Assembly: GCA_050951095.1 (NCBI GenBank) | Contig: JBMNIQ010000002.1 | Location: forward strand, 248,001 to 312,000 | DNA from: UMGS1519 sp050951095 | GTDB taxonomy: Bacteria > Actinomycetota > Coriobacteriia > Coriobacteriales > Eggerthellaceae | Length of the DNA: 64,000 nt | Reading direction: 5' to 3' | Part shown: piece after piece, positions 25,276 to 34,798 of the stretch | How positions within the stretch are numbered: the stretch's first letter is position 1 | Layout: every line of letters begins with the position of its first letter | Made by a program: the position numbers and the translations under genes | The notes under the pieces: generated by a model | Seen by the model: only the letters and a program-made list of their open reading frames with translations | Databases searched by the model: none | What the model was told of the DNA's origin: nothing

Positions 25276-26433
25276 TTAATGCCGGCAAGTGAACAGATAG
25301 TTCGTCAAACCGATGGTGATGCGGTCGCCTTCCTGCAGGCGCTGGGAGGCGATTCGCTGGCCGTTGACCTTCGTCCCGTTCGTGGAATCCAGGTCCGTGA
25401 TGATCCAGGAACCGTCAGGCTGTGCCTGAAGGCGCGCATGCATGCGGCTGGCGTTGATGTCGCTGACGGCGATGTCGGAATCTGCGCCGCGGCCCAGCGT
25501 GTACGTGCCGGGCTCCAGGTTCTCGATGCGGTTCGTGGACATGTTCGTCAGGCGAATGGGCTTGGATGCCGCCGCCGGGGCGTTGTTGATGAGCTGCGTG
25601 GCAGCTGCGCTGTTGACGCCGTGCGGGCGGGCATTCGAAGGAGCGGACTCGTAGATGGGAGGCGCGCTGACTGCCTGGGCGCGGTTGCGGCCCTGGGCGA
25701 AGTCCTCGCCGTTGTAGGGGTATTCGCCGTAATTGGCGGAACGGTTCATCTCGGATTCGGGAGCATAGGAAAATTCGTTCGGGGCCTGCGCAGCATGCGA
25801 TTGGGGCGCGGGTGCGGGCGCCTGGTAGGCGGGAGCTTGCTGGTAGGCGGGCTGGGCTGCCGGCTGCGGCGCGGGCTGCTGCGGCATGGACTGGCGTGCC
25901 GCCTGCTGGGCGTCGCGCGCGGCCTGCTGATGCGCAGCGTGGCTGTGGGCGCCGGTGACGTGGCGGTAGTTGCTCTGCTCGAAGTTCTGCGCCTGGCCTA
26001 CGGGGCGGCTGTTGCCGATGCCGTAGCGCGCCATTTCCTCAGCGCGGAGCTGCTTGATAATGGGCGCGGACACCATTTCGGCGATGATGTCGAAGCGGCC
26101 GTGCTTCAGGTCGTCGTCCACGATGAAGCGGACCAGGGGCTGGCCGTCCATCAACAGGCCCTCTTCCTGGGCCTTTGCGGCAAGATACGTTTCCGTTTCG
26201 CCTGCAAGCGTGGGGTAGTACCCGAACAGGCGCTGGTCGTCTTGCGGGTTGACCAGGACGGTGTACAACGTGGGCGCGTATTCCTTGCCCGCGCCGACCA
26301 TCTTCTCCTGCTTCATGGCCTTTTCAGCCTTCTTGGAAATCTGAACAGGGGAAATAGGCGCGTCGAACATCTTGTCCGCGGCTCCCTCGAGCCCGTTTTC
26401 CATGTGCTTCTCGAAGCGCGAGAAAAGACCCAT
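25276..26433 (-). CDS. fhaA: FHA-domain protein FhaA with DUF3662 domain
   Basis: The N-terminal DUF3662 region (MGLFSRFEKHMENGLEGAAD through about residue 125) is followed by a long Ala/Gln/Pro-rich linker (about 150-255). The C-terminal FHA domain carries LGRGADSDIAVSD, SRMHARL and TDLDSTNGTKVNG. In mycobacteria FhaA docks phosphorylated MviN/PknB-type targets. The start at 26433 has AAGGAG upstream; the extension to 26475 is not supported. It is the first gene of the operon, so the promoter lies in the AT-rich 26435-26560. Confidence 0.93.
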   Translation of the reverse strand: MGLFSRFEKHMENGLEGAADKMFDAPISPVQISKKAEKAMKQEKMVGAGKEYAPTLYTVLVNPQDDQRLFGYYPTLAGETETYLAAKAQEEGLLMDGQPLVRFIVDDDLKHGRFDIIAEMVSAPIIKQLRAEEMARYGIGNSRPVGQAQNFEQSNYRHVTGAHSHAAHQQAARDAQQAARQSMPQQPAPQPAAQPAYQQAPAYQAPAPAPQSHAAQAPNEFSYAPESEMNRSANYGEYPYNGEDFAQGRNRAQAVSAPPIYESAPSNARPHGVNSAAATQLINNAPAAASKPIRLTNMSTNRIENLEPGTYTLGRGADSDIAVSDINASRMHARLQAQPDGSWIITDLDSTNGTKVNGQRIASQRLQEGDRITIGLTNYLFTCRH

Positions 26434-26607
26434 CGGTGCTCCTTTGCTGTGGTTTTGCTGCTGTAGATTCAACAAAACACTATGCCATAAAGCGCAAGCG
26501 TTAAATGTGTTTTCTATTTAATCGTCACGTGAAATTTGGCTGTTTACGTGCGGATTAGCGCTACACGACCGCTGCGTTGCCGACCCGTGGCCGGCCCATG
26601 GAGCCCG

Positions 26608-27552
26608 CTAGATAATGCACATGGTGACAAGCGGGATGGTGATGATGGACAGAATAGTGGTCAGGAACATGCATTGGGACGTGGTGGTCAGGTCGCCGCC
26701 GTACGTCAGGCACATGACGGTGCCCAGAGCCGCGGCGGGCATGGCGGACACCAGCGTGATGGTGGCCAGCAGGTAGGGGTCCGAGATCATGAAGCCGCCC
26801 AGGAAGAAGACGATGGCGGGCGCCATAAGCAGGCGTCCCAGCGCGCTGACGTAGCCCCACTTGTTTTTAAGCATGGCCCCCAGCTGGTATTTCGCCAGCG
26901 TAGAGCCAATGACGAGCATACTGGCGGGCGGCGTCATGGCGCCGATGAGCGAGCACGTTTTCCCGATGATGCCGCTGTCCGTGACGTGCAGCAGCGCCAG
27001 CACCAGCGCTACGATGCAGGTGATCATGGTGGGGCTGATCAGGTTCTTCTTCAGGTATTCCAGCTGCTCGCGCCGCGAGAGCTTGACGCTGCCGGAGCGC
27101 GCCATGAAGAATGCGCCCACGCTGAAGATGAACAGGTTGAACGGGATATTGTAGATGGAGGCGTACAGCACGGAGTTGCTGCCCAGGATGGCGCCGCAGA
27201 CCGCGAAGCCGATGAACCCGGTGTTGCCGAACGCGATGGTGAACGAATGAGCACCGCGCGTGTTGACGGGGGCACGGAAGATGATGGGGATAAGGTACGC
27301 CAGCACGAAGATGGGCAGATACGTGACGATGGATACGCCCAGCACCTGCAAGATGACGTCGTCGGAGGGCAGTTGCGAGTTCGACAGCACGGAATCCAGG
27401 ATCATGGCCGGGCAGGTGATGGTCATGATGAGCTTCGACATGGCGGCATCGAAGTGGTCGTCCATCAAGTGGATCTTACGCGCCATATAACCGAGGGCGA
27501 TGGTGATGAACAGCATGATCATGGTGGATCCTGCATTCAGGAATGTGTCCAT
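26608..27552 (-). CDS. AEC-family transporter (auxin efflux carrier-like)
   Basis: A 314-residue protein with about ten membrane helices and the family features FGNTGFIGFAV (first half) and VSAMPAAALGTVM (second half). AEC proteins export or exchange small organic acids such as malate or malonate; the substrate cannot be fixed here. AGGGAGGGG precedes the ATG. It is alone between the cell-wall operon and tRNA-Leu. Confidence 0.88.
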   Translation of the reverse strand: MDTFLNAGSTMIMLFITIALGYMARKIHLMDDHFDAAMSKLIMTITCPAMILDSVLSNSQLPSDDVILQVLGVSIVTYLPIFVLAYLIPIIFRAPVNTRGAHSFTIAFGNTGFIGFAVCGAILGSNSVLYASIYNIPFNLFIFSVGAFFMARSGSVKLSRREQLEYLKKNLISPTMITCIVALVLALLHVTDSGIIGKTCSLIGAMTPPASMLVIGSTLAKYQLGAMLKNKWGYVSALGRLLMAPAIVFFLGGFMISDPYLLATITLVSAMPAAALGTVMCLTYGGDLTTTSQCMFLTTILSIITIPLVTMCII

Positions 27553-27618
27553 GCGAACCCCTCCCTTCAGTCCGATGCGTTCAGTCTAACGTGGCATGTG
27601 CCTGTTATAGAACGCAAA

Positions 27619-27645
27619 AAGCGCCCGCCTTACGGCGAGCGCTTG
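27619..27645 (-). terminator. Terminator of tRNA-Leu
   Basis: A hairpin of AAGCGC..CGCC and GGCG..GCGCTT (about 27619-27645) lies immediately downstream of the tRNA on the minus strand, followed by a T-run. Confidence 0.7.
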
Positions 27646-27652
27646 CAGTTTC

Positions 27653-27739
27653 TGGTGCGGGTGAAAGGACTTGAACCTTCATGAAGTTGCCTTCATACGG
27701 ACCTGAACCGTACGCGTCTGCCAATTCCGCCACACCCGC
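27653..27739 (-). tRNA. tRNA-Leu (anticodon CAG)
   Basis: An 87-base class II tRNA with a long variable arm, acceptor stem GCGGGTG/CACCCGC, T-arm GGTTCAAGTCC, encoded CCA, and anticodon CAG in the loop TTCAGGT. Confidence 0.95.
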
Positions 27740-28015
27740 ATGTGCTTTGTGACGCAAGCAAGGACTATACATACTTTGCTTGGGAATTGCAAGGGGAAGT
27801 TCCCAGATTTTTTTAAATTGCTTGTTGTGTGTGGGAGATATGCAGGTTGACGCGTGTTTGGCGCCTTGCCAAGCCGGTGCCTGCACCGCGCCCGCGGTCC
27901 GAGCGTGCGCCCGCCCTGCGGCCACTGCGCTCTCGGGGCCGGCGGGGCCCGCGCGCCTGCGGCCTAGCGTGCGCTGTGCCGTGCCCGTGACGCGACGGCA
28001 GGCCCGCGTTTCCCG

Positions 28016-29680
28016 CTACTGCTCCAGGGCGAACAGCGCCGCTCCCAGTGCGCCGCACAGCTGCGCCATATCGGAGATGTACAGCGGGGCACCCACCTTC
28101 TCCTCGATGGCGTGCACCACGCCCGCGTTCTGCGCCACGCCGCCCGTCATCATGAACTCCTCTTCGGCGCCTACGCGCTTGACCAGTGTGTTTATCTTTG
28201 CGGCAACGGAATTGTCAAGGCCGTGGACAATGTCCGGCACTGCCTTGTTCTGCGCCACCAGGCTGACCACCTCCGACTCCGCGAACACGGAGCACATGCT
28301 GGAGATGGTGATGTCCTCGTCCCATTTCAGGCCCATGCGGCTCATGTCGTCCAGCGAGATCTGCAGCGCGCGGGCCATCATTTCCAGGAAGCGTCCCGTG
28401 CCCGCGGCGCACTTGTCGTTCATGGCGAAATTCTCCACATGTCCTTCGCCGTCGATGCGGATGACCTTGTTGTCCTGGCCGCCGATGTCGATGATCGTGC
28501 GCACGTGCGGATTCAGATAGTGCGCGCCCTTCGCGTGGCACGTGATCTCCGTGATGGAGTTGTCGCCGGCATCGATGTAGGCGCGCCCGTAGCCAGTGGT
28601 TACGATGCTGCGGATCTCGTCCTGCGCGATGCCGGCCTGGCTCAGCGCCTCCTTCAGGCAGGCGTCCGCGCTCTTCTGCGCGCCGCCGCCCGTGGGGATG
28701 ATGGCCGTGGCCCGCACAGTGCCGTCGGGGTTCAGGATGACCACGTCTGTGCTGGTGGAGCCGCTGTCAAGGCCCGCCACGTACGTGCCCGTGCCGGCAG
28801 GGGAGTTCGTTTTCTTGCTCATGTCGGAATCTTTCTTCTTGAATTGCAGCGTCTCCGCGAATGCCTCGACGCGCGTGCGCAGCTGCTCTTTGCTCTGCAG
28901 CGTGAAATCGGATTCTATCTTCAGCACGGGCACGGAGCACTGCTCTTTGATCTGGGCATACTCGGGACCGTAGAAGTCGCAGAACTTCATGGAGTGGTAG
29001 ATGATGCCGCGCAGGTTCGGATCCTCGAACAGCTGGCGGCGTCCGCTGGGATCGTTCATGCGCATGCAGGGGATCTGCCCCAGCAGCGCCTGCGCGTACG
29101 CGTGGAAGAACGCGTCCTCGTCTTCGGTCGCCAGCGCTTCCGCATCCATGTGCAGCGCGCGGTTGCCGGTGCACGTCAGGTTGCGGACGGGCAGGTCGAA
29201 CGTGTCTTCGATCATCTGCTCCATCTCGTCGCCCGCGCGCACGCCCAGCACGCCGACGTACGGCTCCGTATACGCTTTCGGCTTCTTGAAGGCGGCTTGG
29301 CAGGCCTTCAGGTTGAATACCGTTCCCGAGCTGCGCTCATACGCGTTCTTCAGGCGCTTCAGCGAGCGCGCAAGCGCGTCGATCTGGCACGGGCCGTCCG
29401 AATGCGGCAGGTCCATGAGGTAGGTGAAGCGTTCGTTGCCCGCGGTGCTGACCACCTCGTATGCGCGGCGCATGACGTCGCAGCAGTTCGCCAGTACCAG
29501 CTGGTCCGCGCCGCCTTCCAGCGCCGTCTGGATGACGGTCTTGCCGAAGCCGCACAGGTTCACGTGCGCCACGCTGTCGGACAGGTCGAAGTTGTCGGCC
29601 ATGTGGTCCAGCACCGTGCAGTTCTGCCCGAAACCCGCGAACAGCTCTACGGGCGTGTATTTGCAAACGACGGAGATCAT
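28016..29680 (-). CDS. Acyl-CoA dehydratase activase fused to a dehydratase-like domain
   Basis: Residues 1 to about 310 resemble the 2-hydroxyacyl-CoA dehydratase (HgdB/FldC) fold, with several cysteines (NCCDVMRRAY, MKFCDFYG). Residues about 325-554 are a BadF/HgdC-type ATPase: GLDSGSTSTDVV (phosphate 1), TTGYGRAYI, IDIGGQDNKVI, NDKCAAGTGRFLE with the iron-sulfur Cys, and MTGGVAQNAGV. HgdC-type activators inject one electron, driven by ATP, to start radical dehydration or ring reduction. The start at MISVVCKYT (29680) overlaps the upstream stop by four bases (ATGA). The substrate is unknown. Confidence 0.85.
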   Translation of the reverse strand: MISVVCKYTPVELFAGFGQNCTVLDHMADNFDLSDSVAHVNLCGFGKTVIQTALEGGADQLVLANCCDVMRRAYEVVSTAGNERFTYLMDLPHSDGPCQIDALARSLKRLKNAYERSSGTVFNLKACQAAFKKPKAYTEPYVGVLGVRAGDEMEQMIEDTFDLPVRNLTCTGNRALHMDAEALATEDEDAFFHAYAQALLGQIPCMRMNDPSGRRQLFEDPNLRGIIYHSMKFCDFYGPEYAQIKEQCSVPVLKIESDFTLQSKEQLRTRVEAFAETLQFKKKDSDMSKKTNSPAGTGTYVAGLDSGSTSTDVVILNPDGTVRATAIIPTGGGAQKSADACLKEALSQAGIAQDEIRSIVTTGYGRAYIDAGDNSITEITCHAKGAHYLNPHVRTIIDIGGQDNKVIRIDGEGHVENFAMNDKCAAGTGRFLEMMARALQISLDDMSRMGLKWDEDITISSMCSVFAESEVVSLVAQNKAVPDIVHGLDNSVAAKINTLVKRVGAEEEFMMTGGVAQNAGVVHAIEEKVGAPLYISDMAQLCGALGAALFALEQ

Positions 29681-30948
29681 GCGCGCCTCTCTTCCAGCAG
29701 CTCCAAGAATGCGTCGAAGCGAGTGGACGTTTGGCCGTCGCTGCGGTTCGCTTCGTCCACGCCGTCGCCGTCCAGCAGCAGGCACGGATAGCCTGCTTCC
29801 TCAACCCGTTGCTTTATCAGGTGCGATGCTCCCAGCGTGGCCTTGCAGCCCCAGTGGTTGAACAGCACCACGCCGTCCGCCTCCGTTTCGCGCGCCATGT
29901 CCAGGGCCAGCTTGATGCGATTCTCCGTGGGCCCGTCCATGCACGAATACACTAGGCGACGCGCCATGGCCTCGTAGGGCCTGTCGGGGTCGATGTCTAT
30001 CCTGACGGGGTCCACGGCCAGGTCGCAGGCCGTGACGAATGCCTTGTCGTTGAAGTTGATGCGCTCGATGAGCGGAGCCTGCGAGAACGGCATGGTGTGC
30101 AGCCAGACCAGGCGCAGCCCGTTGCTTTCCGGCGCCTGCTCCATCTCGTCCGCCAGCATGTGGCAGTACTTTTCCGTTTCCGGCGAGCCGGAAAGGACGT
30201 GATTCATCATGAACGCGTACATCTCGTTCGTCATGTCTGCCGGCAGGCGCTTGCCGGGCGACGCCTTCAGGAAGCGCCGATAGTCCAGGGAGCTGCGCCA
30301 GCTGCGCGCCATGGCCTCGCGCAGCGCCTCGTGCGTGATACGCGTGCCCGTGCAGTCCTGGATGAACTCCACCATTTGATGCAGCTGCTGCTCCACGTCG
30401 TGGACGGCGTCTTCGCTTTGCTCGAACGGCACGTCGATGCAGAAGCCCGGGATATCGAAGTGGCGCTGGATGTACGGGAACGTGATCAGGTTGCCATCGC
30501 AGACCAGCGTGGTGTACACGGTGAATTTCGGCTTCGGCATCATGTTGCACGCCGCGGCGCCCAGGAAGATGCGGTGGTACGAGCACATGGTTTCCGAGAA
30601 TCCCGCGTTGCCGGCAAGTTCCAGGAACTTGCGTTCCGCATGCGAGCCGCCGATGAACGACGACATCTGCTCCACGGAGAACGGGAGGATGCCTGCGGCC
30701 TGCAGCGGTTCGTACGGCGTGAACAGGCTGATGGCAGCAGCTTTTTCGGGATGCTTCATAGCCTGCGTGATCTTTTCCATGCAGACCCGCGCGGCGTACT
30801 GTCGTGCGGGCGGCAGGCGCTTGTCTGCGTTTACGGTGAGATTCAGCAGCTGCGCGCGCCATCCGGCGTAGAGGATTTTCTCCGCTCGTTCCGGGTGCTC
30901 CTCGGCTTGGCTGCTGACAATGTTTCCAAATGTCTGGACGATGTCCAC
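29677..30948 (-). CDS. 2-hydroxyacyl-CoA dehydratase / benzoyl-CoA reductase-like subunit
   Basis: A 423-residue HgdB-family protein. Conserved features include FTPYEPLQAAGILPFSVEQM near the N-terminus, EKCS-like CSYHRIFLG and VCDGNLITFPY in the middle, and NHWGCKATLGASH near the C-terminus, whose cysteines would bind a [4Fe-4S] cluster. Members dehydrate 2-hydroxyacyl-CoA or reduce aromatic acyl-CoA as part of a heterodimer. It overlaps its activase by ATGA, so the two form a two-gene system. No CoA-transferase or second separate subunit is adjacent; the fused domain in the activase may serve. Confidence 0.85.
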   Translation of the reverse strand: MDIVQTFGNIVSSQAEEHPERAEKILYAGWRAQLLNLTVNADKRLPPARQYAARVCMEKITQAMKHPEKAAAISLFTPYEPLQAAGILPFSVEQMSSFIGGSHAERKFLELAGNAGFSETMCSYHRIFLGAAACNMMPKPKFTVYTTLVCDGNLITFPYIQRHFDIPGFCIDVPFEQSEDAVHDVEQQLHQMVEFIQDCTGTRITHEALREAMARSWRSSLDYRRFLKASPGKRLPADMTNEMYAFMMNHVLSGSPETEKYCHMLADEMEQAPESNGLRLVWLHTMPFSQAPLIERINFNDKAFVTACDLAVDPVRIDIDPDRPYEAMARRLVYSCMDGPTENRIKLALDMARETEADGVVLFNHWGCKATLGASHLIKQRVEEAGYPCLLLDGDGVDEANRSDGQTSTRFDAFLELLEERRA

Positions 30949-31281
30949 TTGCCGTTCGCCCTTTCTCCTGCTTATTGCGCGGATTTGCAGTGTACGCGCA
31001 ATTGCCTGCGAGATGCTGCAGAATGTCCGAACGTCAGCGAATAGTCAAATACTTAGACAATCTAAGGATTAATGCACCAGCGGTGATGGCTGGGCGCGGC
31101 TGGTGACAGGTGGCGTGCACGGCAGATGACAGCTGGCGGGCGGCCTGGCTGATGGTGGCGGGCGCGACGCTGGGCGCGGCGAGCCATGGCACGCCGTGCG
31201 GACGAGTGACGCGGCTGCCGACTCGCGCGGACTGCGACGCTGAGCATTGACGGCCGCAGAGGCATTTCAGCTGCCGGCCGC

Positions 31282-31511
31282 CAACAGATTTCAAATAATT
31301 GGACGACAAGTGAAGTTGGGAATGGTATAGCTGCCCCTAACTTAGGCGACGGCATTATGACGCGGAAGAAACGGTGAATTGCCGCAAAATACTATGCCTC
31401 TGACCTGGTATTATACAAGTACTACCGACACGTAAAATTTGACGACGAGAATTAGCTGCGGTGAAACCATTCCCAAGTTCGATTCACGTCCAAATAATCG
31501 GAATTTGCTGG
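31282..31511. repeat. MITE-like element, copy A (230 bp)
   Basis: The element starts CCAACAGATTTCAAATAATT and ends with an imperfect inverted copy finishing ATCGGAATTTGCTGG. Both arms are about 48 bases and flank a core of about 130 bases. A second copy of almost equal length lies at 33296-33526. Within 30949-31662 no gene is supported; the remainder is GC-rich repeat-poor DNA. Confidence 0.75.
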
Positions 31512-31662
31512 AGGGGACTCCCACGAACCGCTCGCTCCAGCCCTTGCGCGCCGCGGTAGTCGCCTGCGGAGGCGGCCCCGCGGCCCCGCGCGTTGCACTC
31601 ATGCATGGCAGCCTGCGCGGTAGACCTCGCACGCTGCGGTGGGGCGCATCGGCCTCACCGCA

Positions 31663-31980
31663 TTACGCCAGCGCGAATGCATCCTGCATGAAGTTGTCGA
31701 ACTCCGGTATCCAGCCGCCCTCGCCGCCGAACCCGTGCGGCCAGTTTTGCAAGATGCGGGCGCGCACGCGGTAGTCAACCACGAAGCAGTGGTGCCCGCG
31801 GGCAGTCAGCGCGCTGGCAGTGGGATAGCAATCGGAGTTGTCGCCGCGAATAGCGAATGCGCCGCCAGCGCACAGCAGCACGCCGCCTTTGACATCCGTC
31901 CTGCTTGCTGCGGAAACGTGGGTGACGGTAGGGCGGAATCCGGACGGGTCGTAACCGCTGGAGGATTTATGCGCCGCCAT
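31663..31980 (-). pseudogene. Internally deleted alpha/beta-hydrolase (esterase) relic
   Basis: The first about 70 residues match the start of an acetyl-esterase-type hydrolase (GGVLLCAGGAFAIRGDN, HHCFVVDYRV). The sequence then jumps to WPHGFGGEGG and a short end, which resembles the catalytic-His region near the C-terminus. The nucleophile elbow (GxSxG) and the central 150 or so residues are missing, so it cannot be an active esterase. It begins three bases after the aldo-keto reductase stop, suggesting a former operon. Confidence 0.65.
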
Positions 31981-31983
31981 GGC

Positions 31984-33025
31984 CTAGCGCCTTTCCGCAG
32001 CGGTGTCGCCCTTTGCCGGCGAGCCGCCGAATACGTCTGACATGGGCATATGCTCCAGCGCCGCGTCGATCGATGCCAGTTCCTGGCCGCTGAGCTCGAT
32101 AGCGGCTGCCCCTGCATTTTCCGCAAGGCGCTCCGTCTTGCGAGAGCCCGGGATGGGCACGATGTAGGGGCGCTCGGCAAGCATCCAAGCAAGCGAAATC
32201 TGCGCGGGCGTCGCGTCATGCGCGGCGGCGACCTTGGCCACAAGCTCCGTCAGCGCGCGATTCTGGTCGATAGCCCGGTCGTTGAACTGGGGCATTGCAG
32301 CACGATAGTCGGTGGCTTTGTCGAAACGCGTCGCATCGCCCTTCTTGACGGCGCCGGTCAGGAAGCCATTCGCAAGCGGGCTGAAGGCCAGGAAGCCGAT
32401 GCCAAGCTCGTCGAGCACGGGGAAGAGGGACATGTGCCAGCGCGCCATCAGCGAGAGCCGGTTCTCGATAGCGGTCACGGGGCACACCGCATGCGCGCGG
32501 CGCAGGTAGTCCTCGTTCGCTTCGGAGATGCCCCAATGCAGCACCTTGCCCCGGGCGATGAGATCGGCCATAGTCTCGGCAACGGCTTCGGGCTCCACGT
32601 TCGGATCGATGCGATGCTGCAGGTAAAGGTCCAGATGGTCCGTGCCCAGCCGCTTCAGCGTGCCGTCGATGCTCTTCCTGATGGTCTCGGGCCGCGAGTC
32701 CAGATGCAGGGGGTAGGGGGGCGGATTCGTACTCGTAGTCGAAGTGAATGCCGAATTTGCTGACGATTTGCACCTCGTTGCGGATCGGCGCAACCGCCTT
32801 GCCCACGACTTCCTCGTTGATATGCGGGGCATTGGGCGTGCCGTAGGTCTCGGCGGTGTCGAACAGCGTGTAGCCCATCCCGTGAGCGGCGCGGATCAAC
32901 TTGACGGCCTGGGCGGTGTCGGTGGCTGGTCCATAGCCGTGCGAGAGGCCCATGCAGCCCAGCCCCACGGCCGACACCTTCAGCGCCGTTCCCGTTTGAG
33001 CATTACCCAGAATGCGCGTTTCCAT
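31984..33025 (-). pseudogene. Aldo/keto reductase, single frameshift in a G6 tract
   Basis: The start METRILGNAQTG (33025) follows AAGAGGA. The N-terminal half has VGLGCMGLSHGYG and FDTAETYG (catalytic Asp/Tyr). The C-terminal half has DLYLQHRIDP, HWGISEANE, IENRLSLM and PIPGSRKTERLAENAGA. The halves are in different frames and switch at six G residues (plus 32716-32721). Removing one base restores a 346-residue protein of normal family length. It would reduce aldehydes or ketones with NADPH. The rest of the sequence shows no stops, so decay is young or the base is an error. Confidence 0.85.
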
Positions 33026-33295
33026 AAGCTTCCTCTTTTCTGCTGCGTGATTGTTCAATACGAAGTGTGCAGGTCGGAAGCGGGAAAGTACAATTCTTTT
33101 GCGTAGTGTTGGTATGCGTAGAAAGCATGCTGTCGGGGGACGCGGCAATCGGCGAGCCGATGCTGAAAGCGGACGGTAGCGAAGCCGACAACCCCGATGG
33201 GCGCGGATGACGGGTGCCTTCCGCAGTTAGCGATGGGCGAGGACGGTACGAAGCCTCCTGAGATAGCTGCCGCCGCGTTTTGCGATGTCGGCCGC

Positions 33296-33526
33296 CAACA
33301 GATTTCAAATAATTGGACGTCAATTGAGGTTGGGAATGGTTTTGTATTTCCTAACTTGAACGATTGCGCTGCGAGCCGAAATCGGTTGCAGGACGGGGCG
33401 AAAAACTATGCTGCTGAACAGGCATTATACAAAATTATCAATAAAGTAAAAAAAGTGTACTAGAAGTTAGACATGATGAAACCATTCCCAAGTTCATTTC
33501 ACGTCCAAAATATCGGAATTTGTTGG
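33296..33526. repeat. MITE-like element, copy B (231 bp)
   Basis: The same left arm (CCAACAGATTTCAAATAATT) and the inverted right arm (ending GGAATTTGTTGG) as copy A, with a diverged core that keeps a CATTATACAA segment. The interval 33026-33942 holds this element, GC-rich DNA with simple-sequence character (33600-33830) and a terminator, but no supported gene. Confidence 0.75.
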
Positions 33527-33823
33527 CAGTGAGGTTGCCGAGCGTCGTCCGACGCGCCTAAAAGAGGGGGCGATGTTGGTTGTGGCTCCGCCGCGGCCCA
33601 TCGTGGGCGCGCGGTCCACTGCGCGGCTGGTGCGTTATGCAGACGGCATGCGGACAGCGGGTAGCAGGCAACGGCGGCGGCAGGCAGCTGGCGGCACGCG
33701 GGCAGCTGGCGGCATCAGGCAGCGAGCGGCACGCGGGCAGTGGCCGGCCGCAGCCAACCGCAAGCCGCGGCCCGCACGCCGCAGCTACCCGCGGGCGCGG
33801 CGCACCCGCCTGCATCGCGAAAT

Positions 33824-33855
33824 GAAAAGCGGCCGCGCCAAGAGGGCGCAGCCGC
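33824..33855 (-). terminator. Terminator of the hdr-flox operon
   Basis: GCGGCCGCGCC (33829-33839) pairs with GGCGCAGCCGC (33845-33855) with one mismatch, followed on the minus strand by TTTTC. Confidence 0.65.
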
Positions 33856-33942
33856 ATGCGAAAGGAGCGGTTGTTGCAGGCTGTTGCAGGTGCCGCTAAG
33901 GCGGCCAACTTGCAACAGCGTGCGAATTATCAGGCGAAACAA

Positions 33943-34797
33943 TCAGTCGCGCGGCAGCTCGGCAAGCTCGGCCTGCGTGAACACGGGCCCCTCCAGGCAG
34001 ATGAAGTGGCCGCCGATGTTGCAGCGTCCGCATTTGCCCACGCCGCATTTCATGCGCATCTCCAACGTGGTGATGATGTCCTCCGGCGCGAAACCCATCT
34101 TTGCCAGGCTCTCGCTGCAGGTACGGTACAGGCTGGGGCCGCCGCACAGGCAGACCGCCGTGTTGTCGGGCTTGAAATCCAGGCTCTCCAGGAACGGGGC
34201 CGTGTACGCCACCGTGCCGTCCCAGTCGTCGTTGCCGTGGTACACGCTCACATGTACGTGCACGTCGGGCTCATCGGGCCACTTGTCGAACAGGTCGCGC
34301 TGGAACACCAGATCGCCGGGCGTGCTGGCGGAATACACCACGTCGATGCGTCCGTAATCCTCGCGATGCGCCAGACAGTACTTGATGAACGCGCGGACGG
34401 GCGCGAAGCCGATGCCGCCGCTGATGAACAGCATGTTCTTGCCCTTCGTGGTCTCGTACGGGAACCAGTTGCCGTACGGCCCGCGCACGCCCACCTCGTC
34501 GCCCACATGCAGGTCATGCAGCTGCTCGGTGACCATGCCCACGCGCTTCACGGTGAACTGGATGGTGTCCTCCGTCTGCGCGGACACGCAGAACATGCAC
34601 TCGCCGGATGGGATGACGGACAGCATGCCCAGCTGTCCCGGCTCCGCCTCGAAGGGCTTTTTGCCGTCCAACGTCTGGACCGCGAACGTCTTAACGTCGT
34701 GCGTCTCGGGGATGATATCCACCACCTTGCACACGGTGGGGATGAACGGTTCGCCCATGTCACGGGCACATCCGTGTTGGATGACGATGTCCGACAT
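33943..34797 (-). CDS. floxA: FloxA-like FAD/NAD(P)H-binding oxidoreductase
   Basis: A 284-residue ferredoxin-reductase-fold protein. An FAD-binding barrel (residues about 10-105) is followed by an NAD(P)-binding domain (FISGGIGFAPVRAFIKY, AVCLCGGPSLYRTC) and a C-terminal [2Fe-2S] motif (CGVGKCGRCNIGGHFIC). It resembles anaerobic sulfite reductase subunit B and FloxA. In Flox-Hdr complexes this subunit takes hydride from NADH for flavin-based bifurcation. The start at 34797 has AAGGAGG upstream and overlaps no coding sequence of importance. It is the last gene of the seven-gene operon. Confidence 0.85.
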   Translation of the reverse strand: MSDIVIQHGCARDMGEPFIPTVCKVVDIIPETHDVKTFAVQTLDGKKPFEAEPGQLGMLSVIPSGECMFCVSAQTEDTIQFTVKRVGMVTEQLHDLHVGDEVGVRGPYGNWFPYETTKGKNMLFISGGIGFAPVRAFIKYCLAHREDYGRIDVVYSASTPGDLVFQRDLFDKWPDEPDVHVHVSVYHGNDDWDGTVAYTAPFLESLDFKPDNTAVCLCGGPSLYRTCSESLAKMGFAPEDIITTLEMRMKCGVGKCGRCNIGGHFICLEGPVFTQAELAELPRD

Positions 34798-34798
34798 G

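Noticed and set aside
31034..33323. Two minus-strand frames sharing the start SNYLKSVGGR
   Set aside because: The shared peptide comes from the left arm of the MITE-like repeat; downstream parts are unrelated and non-protein-like.
33600..33830. GC-rich repetitive-looking stretch with open frames on both strands
   Set aside because: The frames are Arg/Ala/Pro-rich with no start signals; it looks like degenerate simple-sequence DNA rather than a gene.
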